From DASXRA01 sp036506155 (GTDB lineage Bacteria > Actinomycetota > Actinomycetes > Mycobacteriales > Jatrophihabitantaceae), in the NCBI GenBank assembly GCA_036506155.1, contig DASXSF010000083.1, forward strand, positions 18,373-82,372: 64,000 nucleotides of DNA, given 5' to 3'. The notes below the pieces were generated by a model. That model had not been told where the DNA came from, did not search any database, and saw only the letters and a program-made list of their open reading frames with translations. Numbering within the stretch: the stretch's first letter is position 1; each line of letters begins with the position of its first letter. Positions 61,850 to 64,000 of this stretch are shown piece by piece. The position numbers and the translations under genes are program-made.

Positions 61850-62979
61850 TGTCCAATCCCAATCGCGACGATGTGATCTCCGCCCTGGCCACGGTGCTCG
61901 ACCCGGAGATCCGCAAGCCGATCACCGAGCTCAACATGGTGGCCTCGGTCGACATCGCACCGGACGGGCGTGCCCGAGTGGCCGTGTTGCTCACCGTGCC
62001 GGGGTGCCCGATGAAGGATCGGCTGACCCGCGACGTCACAGCGGCCGTCTCCCGCGTGTCAGGTATCACCGCCGTCGACGTCGAGCTCGACGTGATGAGC
62101 GACGCACAGCGGGCGGAGCTGCGTCAGCAGTTGCGCGGTGACGCGCCGGTGAACCAGATCCCGTTCGCGCAGCCCGGCTCGCGCACCCGCGTGTACGCCG
62201 TCGCGTCCGGCAAGGGCGGGGTGGGCAAGTCCTCCGTCACCGTGAACGTCGCCGTCGCGCTCACGGCCCGCGGAATCACGGTCGGCGTGCTGGACGCCGA
62301 CATCTACGGCTTCTCGGTCCCTCGGATGCTCGGGGTCACCGGCAAGCCGACCCAGGTCGAGCAGATGATCATGCCACCGGTGGCGCACGAGGTGCGGGTC
62401 ATCTCGATCGGGATGTTCACCCCGGGGAACACCGCGGTCGTGTGGCGCGGGCCGATGCTGCACCGTGCGCTTCAGCAATTCCTGGCCGACGTGTTCTGGG
62501 GCGATCTCGACGTGCTGCTCATGGACCTGCCCCCGGGCACGGGCGACATCGCGATCTCGGTCGCCCAGCTCGTCCCGTCCGCGGAGCTGCTTGTGGTGAC
62601 GACCCCGCAGCTCGCCGCCCGCGAGGTGGCCGAGCGGGCCGGCTCGATCGCGCTGCAGACACACCAGCAAATAGCCGGCGTCGTCGAGAACATGAGCTGG
62701 CTCGACCTGCCCGACGGCACCCGCATGGAGCTGTTCGGAGCCGGCGGCGGACAGTCGGTCGCAGACTCGCTCGCCGCCGCCACCGGAACCCGGGTGCCGT
62801 TGCTCGGGCAGGTGCCGATCGACCAGAACGTGCGCGAGGGCGGGGACGCGGGCGCTCCGGTCGTCCTCAGCCACCCTGATTCACCGGCCGCAAAGGCGTA
62901 CGGACGCATCGCCGACGCGCTCGCGGCCCGGCAGCACAGCCTCGTCGGCCGCTCCCTAGGCCTCAGCCCAACCAGATAG
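61849..62979 (+). CDS. mrp: Mrp/NBP35-type iron-sulfur carrier ATPase
   Basis: 376 aa. N-terminal MIP18/DUF59 domain (ALATVLDPEIRKPITELNMV), then a deviant Walker A SGKGGVGKSSVTVN, Walker B region LLMDLPPGTGD and VVTTPQLAAREVAERAG. The CxxC pair of many ApbC proteins is not seen. It carries or helps insert Fe-S clusters. GTG start, probably leaderless. Confidence 0.94.
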   Translation: MSNPNRDDVISALATVLDPEIRKPITELNMVASVDIAPDGRARVAVLLTVPGCPMKDRLTRDVTAAVSRVSGITAVDVELDVMSDAQRAELRQQLRGDAPVNQIPFAQPGSRTRVYAVASGKGGVGKSSVTVNVAVALTARGITVGVLDADIYGFSVPRMLGVTGKPTQVEQMIMPPVAHEVRVISIGMFTPGNTAVVWRGPMLHRALQQFLADVFWGDLDVLLMDLPPGTGDIAISVAQLVPSAELLVVTTPQLAAREVAERAGSIALQTHQQIAGVVENMSWLDLPDGTRMELFGAGGGQSVADSLAAATGTRVPLLGQVPIDQNVREGGDAGAPVVLSHPDSPAAKAYGRIADALAARQHSLVGRSLGLSPTR

Positions 62980-63126
62980 CTCATCCCGGCCCCGAGGAAC
63001 CCAACCACGGGGCGATGAGCGCTCGCGCGAAGAGCGTGCGCCCCGCGCGTCGCGAAGCGACGCTTGCGTGGCGATTGCCGCCCCCGCCCTTGGGGCGGGC
63101 GGTGGCAGTCGCCGTGGCGCACAGAA
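62980..63126. other. Intergenic spacer between mrp and tatB
   Basis: 147 bp between convergent genes; GC-rich with partial dyads (GCTCGCGCGAAGAGCGTGCGC) that may help terminate both transcripts. No ORF. Confidence 0.3.
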
Positions 63127-63507
63127 TTAAGTGGCGTCTTCGTCGAAGGGAGCCTTGTCGCCGCGGCCGAGCGGCTGCTGCGCAACCGGACGTGGCGGCG
63201 GCGGTTGCGGTGCGGCCGGCGGCGGGGTTGCGGCGACGCCGGCGTCCTCGTCGTCGCCGAGTAGGGCCCGCGAAATCGCGGTCCGCGGGTTCAGGCCACG
63301 CAGGTCGCGCAGCGCCTGCAAGTCGACGTCTGAGAACTCCGGGCCGAGTTCGTTCTTCAGCTGGTTGCGGGCACCTGTGGCCATGTCGCGCAGTTGGCGG
63401 AGCACGTTCGCAGCGTCGCGGGCAAGGCCGGGCAGCCGCTCCGGGCCGAGCACGATGACACCGACGAACGCAAGTACCAGGAGCTCCCACGGCCCGATGT
63501 TGAACAT
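63127..63507 (-). CDS. tatB: Sec-independent translocase protein TatB
   Basis: 126 aa. The N-terminal helix with Glu/Gly-Pro hinge (NIGPWELLVLAFVGVIVLGPERL) is diagnostic, followed by the amphipathic helix and a Pro-rich tail. Part of the TatBC twin-arginine receptor. It follows the HtrA-type protease gene by 12 bp, as in many actinomycetes. Confidence 0.95.
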   Translation of the reverse strand: MFNIGPWELLVLAFVGVIVLGPERLPGLARDAANVLRQLRDMATGARNQLKNELGPEFSDVDLQALRDLRGLNPRTAISRALLGDDEDAGVAATPPPAAPQPPPPRPVAQQPLGRGDKAPFDEDAT

Positions 63508-63519
63508 TGGCGATCAGCC

Positions 63520-64000
63520 CTAGTCCGCGCCCAGCGTCACGGTGACGTCGAACTTCTTGGCCCCACGGTAGTAGCGCACCTTCACCTTGTCGCCAGGGTT
63601 GTGCGCCAGCACGACGACGGTGAGCCGATAGGACGATTCGATCAGTGTCGAGTCAACGACAGTGATAACGTCGCCCGCCTTCAAGCCTGCCTGGTCGGCC
63701 GGCCCTTCCGGCTGCACCTGGCTGACGTACGCGCCCTCGTGAACACCGTCGGTGGTACTGGCGCTACGTGTTTGGAGTCCGATCGTCGCGTGCACGACCT
63801 TGCCGGTGTGGATCAGCGATTCCGCGATGGGCCGCGCCTCGTTGATCGGGATGGCGAACCCCAGGCCGACGCCCTCGTTGGGGCCGCCCTGCAGCACCGA
63901 CTCCGACAGGTTCGCGGTGTTGATGCCGATGATCGCCCCGGACGCGTCGACGAGCGCGCCGCCGGAGTTGCCCGGATTGATCGACGCGTCGGTCTGGATG
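63520..64000 (-). CDS. HtrA/DegP-type serine protease with PDZ domain, partial
   Basis: Only the C-terminal 160 codons are in the window; the gene enters from the right edge. The catalytic Ser motif INPGNSGGALVDASG is seen near 63985-63945, then GLGFAIPINEA and a PDZ domain (AYVSQVQPEGPADQAGLKAGDVI). An envelope quality-control protease, probably membrane-anchored; the N terminus cannot be seen. Confidence 0.93.
   Translation of the reverse strand, partial: IQTDASINPGNSGGALVDASGAIIGINTANLSESVLQGGPNEGVGLGFAIPINEARPIAESLIHTGKVVHATIGLQTRSASTTDGVHEGAYVSQVQPEGPADQAGLKAGDVITVVDSTLIESSYRLTVVVLAHNPGDKVKVRYYRGAKKFDVTVTLGAD

Noticed and set aside
1..64000. CRISPR arrays, insertion sequences, prophage or toxin-antitoxin modules
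   Set aside because: No spaced direct repeats, transposase, integrase, phage structural genes or paired toxin-antitoxin genes were seen.

Overview
The window is high-GC DNA from an actinomycete (phylum Actinomycetota). The evidence is frequent GTG starts, dense operons with 1-4 nt stop/start overlaps, a SigC-type and an ECF41 (SigJ-type) sigma factor, a Tad/Flp pilus locus of actinobacterial type, and a tmRNA encoding the tag ADSNRADYALAA beside ftsEX-smpB-prfB. I cannot place it below phylum with confidence; a Frankia/Jatrophihabitans-like lineage is only a guess.

Layout. 1-2.4 kb: a subtilase running off the left edge with a broken 5' end. 2.5-6.9 kb: ECF41 sigma factor divergent from a WrbA-like flavoprotein, a CDF metal transporter, a frameshifted DoxX gene, an SDR and a small protein. 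7.3-16.6 kb: potassium locus, with a 27-codon membrane ORF, kdpF, kdpA, kdpB, kdpC and kdpD (no kdpE), convergent with a KimA-like K+ transporter. 16.9-26.3 kb: small enzymes and regulators (glyoxalase fold, tandem SnoaL folds, peroxiredoxin-like, alpha/beta hydrolase, MBL hydrolase, epoxide hydrolase, frameshifted LysR, TetR) and an AHSA1/ArsR/DUF2182/DUF899 operon behind a clear operator. 26.4-31.7 kb: a decayed stretch with an SDR stub, a second CDF transporter, a ruined Rv2629-like gene, an intact secreted phosphoesterase and about 1.1 kb of remnants up to tRNA-Ala(GGC). 32-38.7 kb: HU protein, then a copper and extracytoplasmic thiol locus (MauE-DsbA fusion, Sco, PCuAC, CopC-CopD, zinc-finger anti-sigma candidate) divergent from sigC. 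38.9-44.9 kb: ssrA, CYTH-CHAD protein, smpB, ftsX, ftsE, prfB, a YjbR-like protein and PadR. 45-49.6 kb: Tad pilus operon. 49.7-61.7 kb: MFS, ribokinase, acyl-CoA dehydrogenase, lipoprotein, SDR plus CitE-like lyase, DMT exporter, MgtE-N/CBS protein plus DUF1003, AzlC/AzlD (AzlD with an amber codon), AraC and MarR. 61.8-64 kb: Mrp ATPase, TatB and an HtrA-type protease entering from the right edge.

Functional links. Three units stand out: potassium uptake by two unrelated systems; a SigC-linked copper delivery and disulfide module that could serve cytochrome oxidase assembly; and ribosome rescue with divisome genes. The window also carries at least nine lesions in otherwise recognisable genes. 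Some are single-base homopolymer changes that could be assembly errors; others (deletions, stubs, two amber codons at expected glutamine positions) look like real decay.

All calls come from reading the sequence and from memory of protein families; no database search was run.
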